Shown here piece after piece: positions 42,103 to 51,229 of a stretch of DNA of 64,000 bases. The DNA is from Pseudonocardia acidicola (lineage in GTDB: Bacteria; Actinomycetota; Actinomycetes; Mycobacteriales; Pseudonocardiaceae), in assembly GCF_012911935.1 (NCBI RefSeq), contig NZ_JAAXLA010000016.1, positions 42,868 to 106,867 on the forward strand. Reading direction: 5' to 3'. The first letter of the stretch is position 1, and the number at the start of each line of letters is the position of its first letter. The notes under the pieces were generated by a model that ran no database searches, was not told where the DNA came from, and saw nothing but the letters and a program-made list of their open reading frames with translations. A program made the translations under genes and the position numbers.

Positions 42103-42597
42103 ATGCGTGCGATGCGCGTCGTCAGGTTGGTCGTTCATGCCCGGACCCGGGAGCCGGTGCTGCTGCTCGGCGAGATCGACGGCGACCGGTGCCTGCCGGT
42201 CTTCCTCCGGGCGGACCAGGCGCAGGTGATCGCGTTCGGTCCGCGGGGCGAGAACGACCCGCTGCTGACCCAGGACCTGCTCGTGCCGGTCGTGCGCGGT
42301 CTGGGTCGCCGCCTCGAAGGTGCGGAGATCACCGAGCTGCGCGACGGTGTCTTCGCCGCGGAGCTGGTGTTCGACCAGGGGACGCGCATCGCGGCCCGGC
42401 CCAGCGACGCCCTCGCCGTGGCCGTCCGCGACGCGCTCCCGATCTGGGTGAACGAGGCGATCCTCGACGAGGTCGGGCAACCCACAGCGGAGCTGTTCCC
42501 GCACGGCTCGGACGCACCGCCGGACCAACAGCTGCGCGACTTCCGGCAGTTCATCGACGAGGTGTCCCCCGAGGACTTCGGCAACACCGCGGGCTGA
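42103..42597 (+). CDS. DUF151 bifunctional nuclease family protein
   Basis: 164 residues from ATG 42103 (ATG 42112 possible). Family text: PVLLLGEIDGDRCLPVFLRA, the ITELRDGVFAAELVFDQG strand pair, and ARPSDALAVAVRDALPIWV. The C-terminal part (ELFPHGSDAPPDQQLRDFRQ) resembles the UVR-like tail of actinobacterial members. Plant and bacterial relatives show DNase/RNase activity. It follows the hydrolase gene by 77 bp. Confidence 0.85.
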   Translation: MRAMRVVRLVVHARTREPVLLLGEIDGDRCLPVFLRADQAQVIAFGPRGENDPLLTQDLLVPVVRGLGRRLEGAEITELRDGVFAAELVFDQGTRIAARPSDALAVAVRDALPIWVNEAILDEVGQPTAELFPHGSDAPPDQQLRDFRQFIDEVSPEDFGNTAG

Positions 42598-42612
42598 CCG
42601 GCGGCCCTGCGC

Positions 42613-43806
42613 TCAGCCCCCGAACATCCGCTGGCGACGCCGCGCCGTGCTCACCCAGCGCCGGGCGCGGCGCCCGGCGGACAGCTGCGTCGCACAGTGC
42701 AGGAACCAGGGAAAGCCCTCCGGGGCCCCTGGCGTGGGACGCGGCCGGGTCCGCAACGAATACGCGAACCGCACCGGATCCGGATGCAGGTGCCGCTCCA
42801 GGTTCTCGAACCACGCGGCGCTGTTACGGGCCGCGCGCTGGCGCGCGCCGGCTTCCACCGACCGTTCCCGTCCATAGGCGCGCAACGCCGTCGCGAGGTC
42901 GGGGTGCTGATCGAGTTTCCGGTTCAGCGCGACCGCGTCCTCGATCGCCAGCTTGGTGCCCGAACCGATGGAGTAGTGCGTGGTGTGCGCGGCGTCGCCC
43001 ATCAGCACGATGTTGTCGTGATGCCAGTACTCATTGGTGATCCACGTGAAGTTCAGCCAGGGTGAATGGCACATGGTCCGGGTCTCGGTGATCAGCGAGT
43101 GGCCGTCCAGATGCCGGGCGAAGATGCTTTCGAGGACGGTCCGGCATTCGTCGGGCCCGAGTTCGTCGAAGCCGAGCCCGGTCCATGTCTCCGGCGTGCA
43201 CTCGACGATGAACGTCGTGGCGTGCGCGTCGTACGGGTAGGCGTAGAACCAGATCCAGCCGGCGCCGATCTGCTCGAACCCGTAGACGAACTCGTCGAAG
43301 ACCTTGTCGGTGCCGAGCCACACGTATTTGTTCCGACCGGCACGGGCGGTGGTCCGGAAGCGCCGTGCGTGTGCCTGGCGCACGCGGCTGTTCGCGCCGT
43401 CGCAGGCCACGATGAGATCGGCGTCGGCGAACTCCGACAGGTCCGTGACGGTCTGCTCGAACTCGATCTTCGCGCCCAGGTCGAGGGCGCGTTCGGTCAG
43501 GATGTCGAGCATCCGCTGGCGCCCGATGGCGAAGCCGTAGCCGCCGAGGTGCGCCGCCGGCCGATCGGAGACCCGCACCAGTTGGTCGTTCCAGGACGCC
43601 GGGCTGTTCTCGATCCGCGCTGCGCTCTCCGGGTCGTTGGAATGGAGGAAGTCGAGGACGTCGCGGGAGAAGGTGACGCCGAAGCCGTAGGTGACGCCGC
43701 CCGGATTCCGCTCGAAGACGGTGACCTCACTCGCGGGATCGCGCAGTTTCGCCAAGATCGAGAAGTACAGGCCGGCGGGCCCTGCGCCGATACACACGGT
43801 CTTCAC
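42613..43806 (-). CDS. FAD-dependent aromatic monooxygenase
   Basis: 397 residues from GTG 43806, behind GGAGG. The Rossmann motif VCIGAGPAGLYFSILAKLRD is at 4-23. The GD motif lies in IVLMGDAAHTTHYSIGSGTK. The text FERNPGGVTYGFGVTFS resembles salicylyl-CoA 5-hydroxylase and the flavin half of anthraniloyl-CoA monooxygenase. The likely substrate is an aromatic acid or CoA thioester; no CoA ligase is adjacent. Upstream lies an unusual 630-bp dyad-rich gap. Confidence 0.8.
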   Translation of the reverse strand: MKTVCIGAGPAGLYFSILAKLRDPASEVTVFERNPGGVTYGFGVTFSRDVLDFLHSNDPESAARIENSPASWNDQLVRVSDRPAAHLGGYGFAIGRQRMLDILTERALDLGAKIEFEQTVTDLSEFADADLIVACDGANSRVRQAHARRFRTTARAGRNKYVWLGTDKVFDEFVYGFEQIGAGWIWFYAYPYDAHATTFIVECTPETWTGLGFDELGPDECRTVLESIFARHLDGHSLITETRTMCHSPWLNFTWITNEYWHHDNIVLMGDAAHTTHYSIGSGTKLAIEDAVALNRKLDQHPDLATALRAYGRERSVEAGARQRAARNSAAWFENLERHLHPDPVRFAYSLRTRPRPTPGAPEGFPWFLHCATQLSAGRRARRWVSTARRRQRMFGG

Positions 43807-44436
43807 GTCACGGCCTCCATGATGGGGCGGATCGAATGCGGTCTCTCGGGGTGGCTGCAATCGGAGCGGATGAGTGGTCGGGTCATGCAACGCGATTGCG
43901 GCCGTACTCGTCCACGAGTCAGCGACCGGCCATGACCCCCCATCGAACGCGTGGCGCCGCCCCGAGGGCGACCGACTGCGCGCCACTGCTTCTCATGTCC
44001 GCCCGATGTTCCATTAATGGGTTCGTCAAGGGGAAACGCAAGAGCCCACCGAGTGCAATATGCATCCGAGCGTATTGGGCTGATCGGCGGTTCTCGGCGA
44101 GGATGCGCGGTGGCGGCGTCGAGAACCGGCTACATGGTTGAGAACGCAAATTGCGACGAGTTCGACGAAATTCGATCTCCGCGTCCGTCGACCCGAGGTT
44201 CCCGTCCGTTTGATCCAGAATATACCTTTCGGCGCTTTTCCGGGTTGCGACGCGGCGTCCGGCGCGGAATGCGGGCCGGGGCGGCCGCCGGTCCATTCGT
44301 GCATTCCGGCCGGCCGCCCGGATGTGGGCCGGTTCACCGACACGTACGTACACCGACCTGCGCCGAGAACGGCGTTACCGCAGTTCTGCGGCCGGATCGC
44401 TACCGCAACGCCGTTCTCGATGACCGGCCGAGCGGG
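43807..44436. other. 630-bp gene-free, AT-richer region with several dyads
   Basis: No credible ORF. Locally A/T-rich (43990-44240) against the rest of the window. It contains a perfect palindrome CCATTAATGG (44011-44020), an 8-bp imperfect dyad CAATATGC-N6-GCGTATTG (44056-44077), and a perfect 9-bp inverted repeat CGGTTCTCG/CGAGAACCG (44088-44096/44120-44128). It is upstream of the monooxygenase gene and may hold its operators or a small RNA. Confidence 0.45.
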
Positions 44437-45195
44437 TCAGGTCGGGGACTCGGCGCGGAGGGCGGCGGCCAGCTCGCTCGCGGAGTGCAGCAGCAGCCGG
44501 CCGACGTCGCCCACCCGGTCGGAGGTGAGCCGCCCGGACGGCCCGGACACCGAGATCGCGACGGGCAGCGGGGCGTCGCCGAGGGGCACCGCCACGCAGC
44601 GCACGCCCATCTCCTGTTCGCCGTCGTCGATCGCGTAACCGCGCTCGCGGATCCGTCCCAGCTCGGCCAGCATGTCCTCGGGCGAGGTGATCGTCTTCTC
44701 GGTCTGGGCCGGCATCCCGGTGCGCCGCAGGATCTGGCCGACCTCGGCGGCCGGCAGGGTGGACAGCAGCGCCTTGCCGACGCCGGTGCTGTGCGGCAGC
44801 ACCCGGCGGCCGACCTCGGTGAACATCCGCATCGAGTGCGGGGACGGCACCTGCGCGACGTAGACGACCGAGTCGCCCTCGAGCATGGCCAGGTTGGCGG
44901 TCTCACCGACCTGCTGGACCAGTGCCTCGAGGTACGGGCGGGCCCAGGTGCCGAGCATGCGCCCCGCGGTGTCGCCCAGCGGGATCAGCCGGGGACCGAG
45001 TGCGTAGCGCCGCGACGGGTCCTGGCGCAGGTAGCCGCGGTTGACCATGGTGCGGACGAGGCGGTGGATGGTCGGCAGCGGCAGCCCGGAGCGGGCGGCC
45101 AACTCGGACAGTCCGAGCGTCCCGCCGGCGGCCGCCATCAGCTCGAGCAGGTCGAGCGCGCGATCCACCGACTGGACGCTGTTGCCGTCGCGCAT
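44437..45195 (-). CDS. IclR-family regulator of the glyoxylate/allantoin module
   Basis: 252 residues from ATG 45195; GTG 45240 is an in-frame alternative. Winged helix SVQSVDRALDLLELM and SGLPLPTIHRLVRTMVNRGY (~6-55), then the IclR ligand domain with GVGKALLSTLP and RGYAIDDGEQEMGVRCVAVP. AllR and related IclR proteins sense glyoxylate or allantoin. It is divergent from hyi, with a palindromic operator between, fitting control of that gene. Confidence 0.85.
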   Translation of the reverse strand: MRDGNSVQSVDRALDLLELMAAAGGTLGLSELAARSGLPLPTIHRLVRTMVNRGYLRQDPSRRYALGPRLIPLGDTAGRMLGTWARPYLEALVQQVGETANLAMLEGDSVVYVAQVPSPHSMRMFTEVGRRVLPHSTGVGKALLSTLPAAEVGQILRRTGMPAQTEKTITSPEDMLAELGRIRERGYAIDDGEQEMGVRCVAVPLGDAPLPVAISVSGPSGRLTSDRVGDVGRLLLHSASELAAALRAESPT

Positions 45196-45282
45196 CTTCG
45201 TCGAGCGTGGCCTCTCCGCTTCACGGATGCTTTCTTCCACAAAGCGAAAAATACCAGCACTCGTTCGTCGGCGCTCCGGACC

Positions 45283-45349
45283 TTGACGGGCCTCGGACGC
45301 AGACCTAGCCTTTTTCGTATCACAGAATGAGGTTTCCGAACTACGGAAA
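45283..45349 (+). promoter_or_regulatory. Promoter and IclR operator for hydroxypyruvate isomerase gene
   Basis: -35 TTGACG (45283-45288), 17-bp spacer, -10 TAGCCT (45306-45311). Downstream is a perfect inverted repeat TTTCCG-N5-CGGAAA (45333-45349), the usual IclR shape, placed right before the ribosome binding site, so binding would block initiation. On the other strand, TATTTT ends 7 bases before GTG 45240, which could give a leaderless IclR mRNA. Confidence 0.75.
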
Positions 45350-45357
45350 GTGTGATG

Positions 45358-46176
45358 ATGTCGCACCAGCTGAGGTACGCGGTCAACTGCTCGATCCTGT
45401 TCACCGAGCTGCCACTCCTGCGGCGCCCCGCCGCTGCCCGGGAAGCCGGGTTCGGCGCCGTCGAGTTCTGGTGGCCGTGGCCCGAGCAGCCGGTGCCCGC
45501 CGACCGCGACGTCGACGCGTTCGTCACCGCGGTCCGCGACGAGGGATTGCGGATCGTCGGCCTCAACTTCTTCGCCGGCGACCTGGCCGGCCCGGACCTC
45601 GGCGTGCTCTCCCTGCCGAAGCGCTCCGCCGGGTTCCGGGACAGCCTCGCCGTCGCCGCGGACATCGGGGAACGCCTCGGCGTCGGCGCGTTCAACGCGC
45701 TGTACGGGGTCCGGGTCGAGGACGCGACCCCCCAGGAACAGGACGAGCTCGCCACCCAGAACCTGGTCGACGCCGCCGCGGCCGTCGCCCCGTTCGGTGC
45801 GACCGTGCTGATCGAGCCGGTGAGCGGCCCGAAGCCCTACCCGCTGCGCACGGCCGCCGACGCCGTCGCGGTCGTCGACCGGGTGCGTGCCGCGGGGGCC
45901 GCCAACATCGCGTTCCTGTGCGACCTCTACCACCTGGCCGTCAACGGTGACGACGTCGACGCGGCCATCGCCGCGCACACCGACCGGGTCGGGCACGTCC
46001 AGATCGCCGACGCGCCCGGTCGCAACGAGCCGGGCACCGGTGAGCTGCCGCTGGACCGCTGGCTGACAGGCCTGGAGCGCGCCGGCTACGGCGGCCTGGT
46101 CGCATGCGAGTACAAGCCGTCCGGTGCCGGCGCCGACGCGTTCGACTGGCTGCCCCGCGAGAGGAGAAGCGCATGA
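45358..46176 (+). CDS. hyi: Hydroxypyruvate isomerase
   Basis: 272 residues. ATG 45358 fits the GGAAAG spacing best. Xylose-isomerase-like TIM barrel: RYAVNCSILFTELPLLRRPA, FGAVEFWWPWPE, LIEPVSGPKPYPL, FLCDLYHLAVNGDD, HVQIADAPGRNEPGTGELP and GLVACEYKPSG, all characteristic of Hyi/Gip. It interconverts hydroxypyruvate and tartronate semialdehyde in glyoxylate use. The next gene, the expected reductase, is decayed. Confidence 0.9.
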   Translation: MSHQLRYAVNCSILFTELPLLRRPAAAREAGFGAVEFWWPWPEQPVPADRDVDAFVTAVRDEGLRIVGLNFFAGDLAGPDLGVLSLPKRSAGFRDSLAVAADIGERLGVGAFNALYGVRVEDATPQEQDELATQNLVDAAAAVAPFGATVLIEPVSGPKPYPLRTAADAVAVVDRVRAAGAANIAFLCDLYHLAVNGDDVDAAIAAHTDRVGHVQIADAPGRNEPGTGELPLDRWLTGLERAGYGGLVACEYKPSGAGADAFDWLPRERRSA

Positions 46177-46277
46177 CATCGCCCAGCGCCCCGCTGAGCA
46201 TCCGGGTCGCCTTCATCGGCCTCGGCATCATGGGCGGCCCGAGCGCGGTCGGCTGCTCACCCGGGGAGGAGCCTGAC
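46173..46277 (+). pseudogene. Remnant of tartronate semialdehyde reductase (N-terminus only)
   Basis: ATG 46173 overlaps the hyi stop by 4 bp and the text reads RVAFIGLGIMGGPSAVG, the NAD-binding start of a GarR/GlxR reductase. Homology ends after about 25 residues and a new ribosome binding site (GGGGAGGA, 46263-46270) follows. Only the first ~8% of the gene is left. Confidence 0.75.
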
Positions 46278-46430
46278 ATGACCATCGGCGCTGCGTTCAC
46301 CGAGCTGCCCGACCTCGCCTCGCGGAGCCTCGGTGGCGCGTGGTCCGGGCCAACGACGGGCTGTTCGCCGAGCGGGAGAACCTGATCCGCCCGGAGCCGC
46401 CGACGTTCTCGCCCGTGAGCGGCCCGGCGT
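46278..46430 (+). pseudogene. Remnant of allantoicase (N-terminus, frameshifted)
   Basis: From ATG 46278 the text TELPDLASRSLGG is followed, one frame over from 46340, by VVRANDGLFAERENLIRPEP. This is the N-terminus of allantoicase. The join is two bases where three are expected, so a one-base deletion near 46338-46340. Similarity stops by ~46430. It shows that the hyi locus once belonged to an allantoin-to-glycerate pathway. Confidence 0.75.
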
Positions 46431-46650
46431 CCCCGGGCCGTCGGCCATGCGGCTCAACGGCGAGGACGCCGTGCGCACGCTGCCCGCCCGCTCCGGCGTG
46501 GCCGGCCGGACGATCAGCTCGACGCACTGATCACCGGGGCCTCGTCCCGCCGGGATGGCGGCCTGCGGCGGGTTCGCTCTGCCGGGCCGAAGCGTGCCGG
46601 TGGACGCGCGTTCAGAGTGGTCCATCGCGGGTCCTGGCCACAGGGAGCAG

Positions 46651-47685
46651 GTGCGCGAGATGGCGGATGTCCTGACCGGAGCCGATCGCATCGCCTTCGA
46701 CGTGTACGGAATCGCCGACTCGCCGGCCAACATGCAGGATCGCGCCGAAGCCCTGCTGGAGCCGCTGCGCCGGATGGTGCCGTTCACCGCGCACTGGTTC
46801 GGCCTGCTCGACCCCGGTTCCGGGAAGTTTCTCCCGATCACCAGCCACGGCTATGACGAGCAGGTCAGCCGGTACATGGCCGGCCCGGCGATGGTTCAGG
46901 ACATCGAACTGATCGGGATGAACCGGTCGGCCCGGGCGATGTGCGTGCGGCGCTTGCCGGTGCCGCCGTCGGAGTTGCCGGTCTGGGCCGAGTACCTGTG
47001 CCCCGCCGGATTCCGCGAGGGCGCGGGCCTCGGGCTGTTCACCAGCGACGGGCGCTACCTGGGCCTCCTCAGCGTGCACACCGACACCGCGGCCCATCCC
47101 ACCGACCCGGCACTGAACCTGCTGGAGGCGCTGGGGCCGGTGTTCGCGCGCGCCTTCGACCCGTTGCGTGGGGTGGCAGCGGCGGCCCGCCTGCTCGCCG
47201 GGGCCCATGCCGGCGCCGTTGTGACCCGCGACGGGGACATCGAACCGCTGCCCGGCCTGCACCTCCATCCCCTGTTGCGCCGCGATTCGCCGCTGCTGGC
47301 TGTGGCCGTCCAGCAGGTCACCCGCGGCCCCAGCCTGGTCATGTTCCTGTGGCCGTACCCGACCGACGACGGGCCGGGACATGTCCGCGTCACCGTGCTC
47401 GGTCTTGCCGCGGAACCGCCGCACCGCCTGTCTGCCGTGGTCGCCCTGTCCGAACCGGGTGATCTCAGGGGGCTCACCGGGGCCGAGCTCGACTTGCTCG
47501 GGCTCCTCGTCGAGGGATGGTCGACCGACCGGGTCGCCGTCGCGTTCCGGGTCACCCGCGCCACCGTCCTGCACCGGGTCGAGCAGATCCGGTGCAAGAT
47601 CGGAGCCCCGGACCGGGCGCTGACGCTGATGCGCGCGCTGACGACCGGTCTGTTCGTCCCGTCCCGTGCCGTGGGGAGGGGCTGA
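46651..47685 (+). CDS. GAF domain/LuxR-type HTH regulator
   Basis: 344 residues from GTG 46651 (ATG 46663 also plausible). A GAF-like sensor (~20-175) contains PLRRMVPFTAHWFGLLDPGS and GLGLFTSDGRYLGLLSVHTD. The LuxR-type HTH is at the C-terminus (~265-325): LTGAELDLLGLLVEGWSTDR, then VAVAFRVTRATVLHRVEQI. It lacks a receiver domain. A paralogue with an extra AraC domain starts 6 bp after its stop, so the pair is an operon and probably arose by duplication. Confidence 0.8.
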   Translation: MREMADVLTGADRIAFDVYGIADSPANMQDRAEALLEPLRRMVPFTAHWFGLLDPGSGKFLPITSHGYDEQVSRYMAGPAMVQDIELIGMNRSARAMCVRRLPVPPSELPVWAEYLCPAGFREGAGLGLFTSDGRYLGLLSVHTDTAAHPTDPALNLLEALGPVFARAFDPLRGVAAAARLLAGAHAGAVVTRDGDIEPLPGLHLHPLLRRDSPLLAVAVQQVTRGPSLVMFLWPYPTDDGPGHVRVTVLGLAAEPPHRLSAVVALSEPGDLRGLTGAELDLLGLLVEGWSTDRVAVAFRVTRATVLHRVEQIRCKIGAPDRALTLMRALTTGLFVPSRAVGRG

Positions 47686-47691
47686 TCTTCG

Positions 47692-49113
47692 GTGGAGCCG
47701 GTCCGGTCGATGGACGACCGTGCCCTCGCGGTCGTGGCCGAGGTCACGAGAACCGCCGCGCTACCCGGCAGCATCGACGACCGTGCCCAGGCGCTGCTGG
47801 CGCCGCTGCGCCGGCTGGTGCCGTTCGCGGGCGCCTGCATCGCGCTGCTCGACCCCGAACACCGGCGGCTGGTTCCGCTGGTCTGCCGCGGCTACGACGC
47901 CCGCACCCGCCGGTACGCCGCCGGCTCACGGATTCTCGACATCATCGAGTCGCTGGGCATGCACCGCTCGGCGGACCCGGTATGCCTGCGTGACCTGCCC
48001 GAGCCGACGGCCAGGCTGCCGCTGTGGGCGGACTACCTGCGGCCCGCCGGGTTCTGCGCGGGGATCGGCGTCTCGCTGTTCACCCCTGACGGACGCCATC
48101 TGGGCATCCTCGCCCTGCACACCGACACCCCTGCGCACCCGACCGACAGCGCTCGGGACCTGATCGGGATGCTGGCTCCGACGATGGCGGTGGCGCTGGA
48201 CCCGCTGCGGCTGATCGCCACCTCCGCGCAGATCGTGCAGCGCGCCCAGGCCGGCGTGGTGCTGACCGACAGCGGGGCGGCCCTCCCGCTGCCCGGCCTG
48301 CCGTCGCACACCCTGTTGTGTTCCGGCTCGCCGGTCCTCGATGCCGTGGCCCGCCAGCTCGCCGACGGCGCCACCTACTGCACGTTCCTGTGCCCCTCGT
48401 CCGCGGCCGACGTGCCCGGCGGATACCTGCGGATCACCGCGCTGGCCTGCCCGAACCAGCCGCTCCAGCACCTCGCCGCCGCCGTGCTCATCTCTTCGCC
48501 GGGCAACCTGTACGGGCTGAGCGCCCGCCAGCTCGAGATCCTCGGGTACCTGGTCGAGAACTACTCCCGCCGGCGCATCGCCACCGCGCTGGGCGTCACG
48601 GAGTACGCCGTCGTGGCGCACATCGCGGACGTCATGTCCAAGCTGGGTGCCCGCAACGTCGCTCTCGCTGCGCTGCAGGCCAATCGCGAGGGCCTGTTCG
48701 TGCCCCGGCTGCTGAGCAGTCGGAACCCGGACGGCGATCCCGCGGAGCTCGACCGGCCCGGACCGGGCCCGCAGGACGGCCGTGCAGCCACGAGCCTCGA
48801 CCGGGCGATCGACGCGATCCACACCCATCCCGAGCGCCGTTTCACGCTCGCCCAGCTCGCCGGCATCGCGCATGTCAGCGTCCGGCGCCTCGACGCCGGC
48901 TTTCAGCACCGCGTCGGGACGTCGCCGATGCGCTATCTGCACGCCGTCCGGCTCCGCCGGGTCCATGACGACCTGCGCCGCGCCGATCCGGCGACCGACA
49001 CCGTCAGCCGGATCGCGGCCCGCAACGGATTCCTCCATGTCGGCCGCTTCGCGGCGGCCTACCGGGCCGCCTACGGCACAACCCCGTCGGAGACCCTGCG
49101 CAGTCGCGCCTGA
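47692..49113 (+). CDS. GAF-LuxR-AraC fusion regulator with two HTH domains
   Basis: 473 residues from GTG 47692. Residues ~1-340 parallel the upstream regulator: GAF (~15-165, PLRRLVPFAGACIALLDPEH) and a LuxR-type HTH (~270-335, LSARQLEILGYLVENYSRRR). A Pro/Gly linker (~340-365) leads to a full AraC-type double HTH (~366-473, FTLAQLAGIAHVSVRRLDAG, RIAARNGFLHVGRFAAAYRA). Two different DNA-binding modules behind one sensor are rare. It could bridge two sites or switch between them. Targets unknown. Confidence 0.85.
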   Translation: MEPVRSMDDRALAVVAEVTRTAALPGSIDDRAQALLAPLRRLVPFAGACIALLDPEHRRLVPLVCRGYDARTRRYAAGSRILDIIESLGMHRSADPVCLRDLPEPTARLPLWADYLRPAGFCAGIGVSLFTPDGRHLGILALHTDTPAHPTDSARDLIGMLAPTMAVALDPLRLIATSAQIVQRAQAGVVLTDSGAALPLPGLPSHTLLCSGSPVLDAVARQLADGATYCTFLCPSSAADVPGGYLRITALACPNQPLQHLAAAVLISSPGNLYGLSARQLEILGYLVENYSRRRIATALGVTEYAVVAHIADVMSKLGARNVALAALQANREGLFVPRLLSSRNPDGDPAELDRPGPGPQDGRAATSLDRAIDAIHTHPERRFTLAQLAGIAHVSVRRLDAGFQHRVGTSPMRYLHAVRLRRVHDDLRRADPATDTVSRIAARNGFLHVGRFAAAYRAAYGTTPSETLRSRA

Positions 49114-49119
49114 GCCCCG

Positions 49120-49512
49120 TCAGGCCGAGCTCTGAATCGGCCCGTCGCGCAGCGCCGCGAGCGCCTCGCCCGGTGTGCCGTGGATCTCGAAGAGTCTCCG
49201 GCAGCCCGCTGCGGCGAGCGTCGTCATGGCGGCCTGACTCGGTCCCGCCAAGACGTACCCGATGTCCAGTTCGCCCGCCCATCGCGCGGCCCCCGTGAGC
49301 ACCTGCACCGCGTGGAGGTCCAGCCCGTCCAGGGCCGACAGATCCACGACGATCGCCCAGGGCGACTGCAGCAGCACGTGCGCGAGAACCTCCGCCAACT
49401 GCGACGTCGTGTCCGCATCCGGCCGGTCCGTGACGCGGATGACCTGCACGCCGGGGTCGACGAGTGTCAGTTCGACCGCAGGCCCGCCGGCGTGCTCTGC
49501 AGCTCCATCCAT
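49120..49512 (-). CDS. STAS-domain protein (anti-sigma antagonist-like)
   Basis: 130 residues, ATG 49512 behind GGAGAACGAG. STAS core: VQVIRVTDRPDADTTSQLAE and WAIVVDLSALDGLDLHAVQV. Where true antagonists have a phosphorylatable Ser/Thr after the Asp, this protein reads DLHAVQ, so it is probably not switched by phosphorylation. It has an acidic helix and no other domain. Convergent with the AraC-fusion gene, with only a 6-bp gap. Confidence 0.75.
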   Translation of the reverse strand: MDGAAEHAGGPAVELTLVDPGVQVIRVTDRPDADTTSQLAEVLAHVLLQSPWAIVVDLSALDGLDLHAVQVLTGAARWAGELDIGYVLAGPSQAAMTTLAAAGCRRLFEIHGTPGEALAALRDGPIQSSA

Positions 49513-49633
49513 CTCGTTCTCCGTTCGCCGACGCTCGTTCCCTGCCAGTGAAGGGCCGACCTGGGGTCGGTTCCAATCCGGATCTGGCCACATCCGATCC
49601 GAATCTGGGCGGTTGCGGCCCTGCAGGTGGGGC

Positions 49634-51043
49634 TCAGCGGAAGCAGTAGGAGTCCGAGGATGCATCGCCGCCCTGCAGACGGACCTGGTGCACGCGCAGG
49701 CCGCGGAACGCGTCGCCGTGCGGGAAGAACGCAGGATCGAGCGCCATTCCGCCGGTCGGCTCGGTGTCGATCCTCGCCATCCAGGCGCCGACGCCGTCGG
49801 GGTAGAACTGGTCGTCCCAGACTCCGTAGAGCGAGTTGGTCAGGTAGACGCGGCGGCCGTCGCGGCTGACCTCGACCATCTGCGGGCCGCCGGCGAGCGG
49901 CAGGCCGGGGGCGGCGGGGTGGGCGGCGCGGCCGACGATGCCGCCGAGGCGCAGCGATCCGACCTCCCGGGGTGTGCGGGGGTCGGACACGTCGTACTGC
50001 TTGAGCTCGCCGGTGCCCCAGCAGGAGACGTAGAGCATCCGGTCGTCGACCGACAGGTCGATGTCGGTCACCAGCGGCGGCACCGCCCCGAAGGGGGCCA
50101 GTGCGGGAGGCAGGTCGGCGGGGTCCGCGGGCTCGGCCGGAATCGTGATCACCTTCTCGGCGGCCCAGGCGCCGTCGTCGCGGTACCAGCGCCAGACCGA
50201 GGCCGACAGGTCGGCGGTGGACACCACGACGCCGACGAAGCCGTAGCTTGCGTCCGGGTCGTGGGCGGGCCGCAGCTCGAGCACCATCTGGTGTTCGGCG
50301 CCGAGGTCGACGGCCTGCTGATGCACACCTTTCTCGAGATCCCAGAAATGCAGTGTGTGGCCGTAGGAGTTGCTCAGCAGCAACTCCGGGTCGATTCCGT
50401 TCTCGATCATCGAGGGAGTCCCCCACTCGCTGCTGACCAGCGTGTTCTGGGTGAGGTGCCACCACGCGTCGTAGGCCAGGTACTGGGGACCGCGGTCGGT
50501 CTCCCACGGGCGCAGCACGTCGAACGTGGTGTGGTCGAGCAGCGCGATGCCGCCGGGTCCGTCGTGCTCGCCCGCTCCGCCCAGGCAGGACAGGAAGACG
50601 CCGTCCGGGCCGCAGTGCAGGGTGTGCGGCCGGGAGTAGCCGGCCTTGTCGGCCAGTTCCTGCGCGGTGATCGTCTTCACCAGCTGCGGGGATGTCGGGT
50701 CCGGCCGGGTGTCGTAGACGTGCACGTTGGAGCTGCGCAGGCCGGGCAGTAGCAGGTAGCGGCGCTGCAGGCCGTCGTCGCCGTGGTCGTGGCCGGCGTG
50801 CAGCAGGGCGCTGGAGCAGGCGTTCCAGCCGAAGTGGTGGAGCTCGTCCCCACGGGTCGGCATGTCGGCCCAGCCCACGATCTGCCCGTACCGGTCCGAC
50901 GACGCGTCGACGTCGACCACGGCGAGTGCGTCGGGCCGGTCGCCGGCCCGGTCGAAGGCGACCACGTAGGCGAGCCGTTCGGCAGGGGCGGCGGCTGCAT
51001 CGGCGGGGCTGCGGTAGAACGTCGGGTCCGTTGCGTTCGTCAT
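49634..51043 (-). CDS. Selenium-binding protein 56 family (methanethiol oxidase-like)
   Basis: 469 residues, ATG 51043 behind AGGAG. The SBP56 family is evident over the full length: ELHHFGWNACSSALLHAGHD, YSRPHTLHCGPDGVFLSCLG, EWGTPSMIENGI, VTDIDLSVDDRMLYVSCWGT and YLTNSLYGVWDDQFYP. The His ligands expected for copper are present. Known members oxidise methanethiol to formaldehyde, H2S and H2O2. It is divergent from nicX but no sulfur gene is near. Confidence 0.85.
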   Translation of the reverse strand: MTNATDPTFYRSPADAAAAPAERLAYVVAFDRAGDRPDALAVVDVDASSDRYGQIVGWADMPTRGDELHHFGWNACSSALLHAGHDHGDDGLQRRYLLLPGLRSSNVHVYDTRPDPTSPQLVKTITAQELADKAGYSRPHTLHCGPDGVFLSCLGGAGEHDGPGGIALLDHTTFDVLRPWETDRGPQYLAYDAWWHLTQNTLVSSEWGTPSMIENGIDPELLLSNSYGHTLHFWDLEKGVHQQAVDLGAEHQMVLELRPAHDPDASYGFVGVVVSTADLSASVWRWYRDDGAWAAEKVITIPAEPADPADLPPALAPFGAVPPLVTDIDLSVDDRMLYVSCWGTGELKQYDVSDPRTPREVGSLRLGGIVGRAAHPAAPGLPLAGGPQMVEVSRDGRRVYLTNSLYGVWDDQFYPDGVGAWMARIDTEPTGGMALDPAFFPHGDAFRGLRVHQVRLQGGDASSDSYCFR

Positions 51044-51229
51044 GGCAGGCTCCTGGGTGTCTCGATCGGCGAGCTCAAGGCAGCACCGACCCATTCTTCG
51101 TGTCGCGTGGGTGCCCGATACAGAGCAGCGCCGGGAATTCTCGGCGTGGGATGCCGGTGTTCTCAGGTAACCGTGCCGGCACCGCGCTCGAACAGCGCCG
51201 ATGCTCTTGACCTGTCCGGGCCGACCAGG

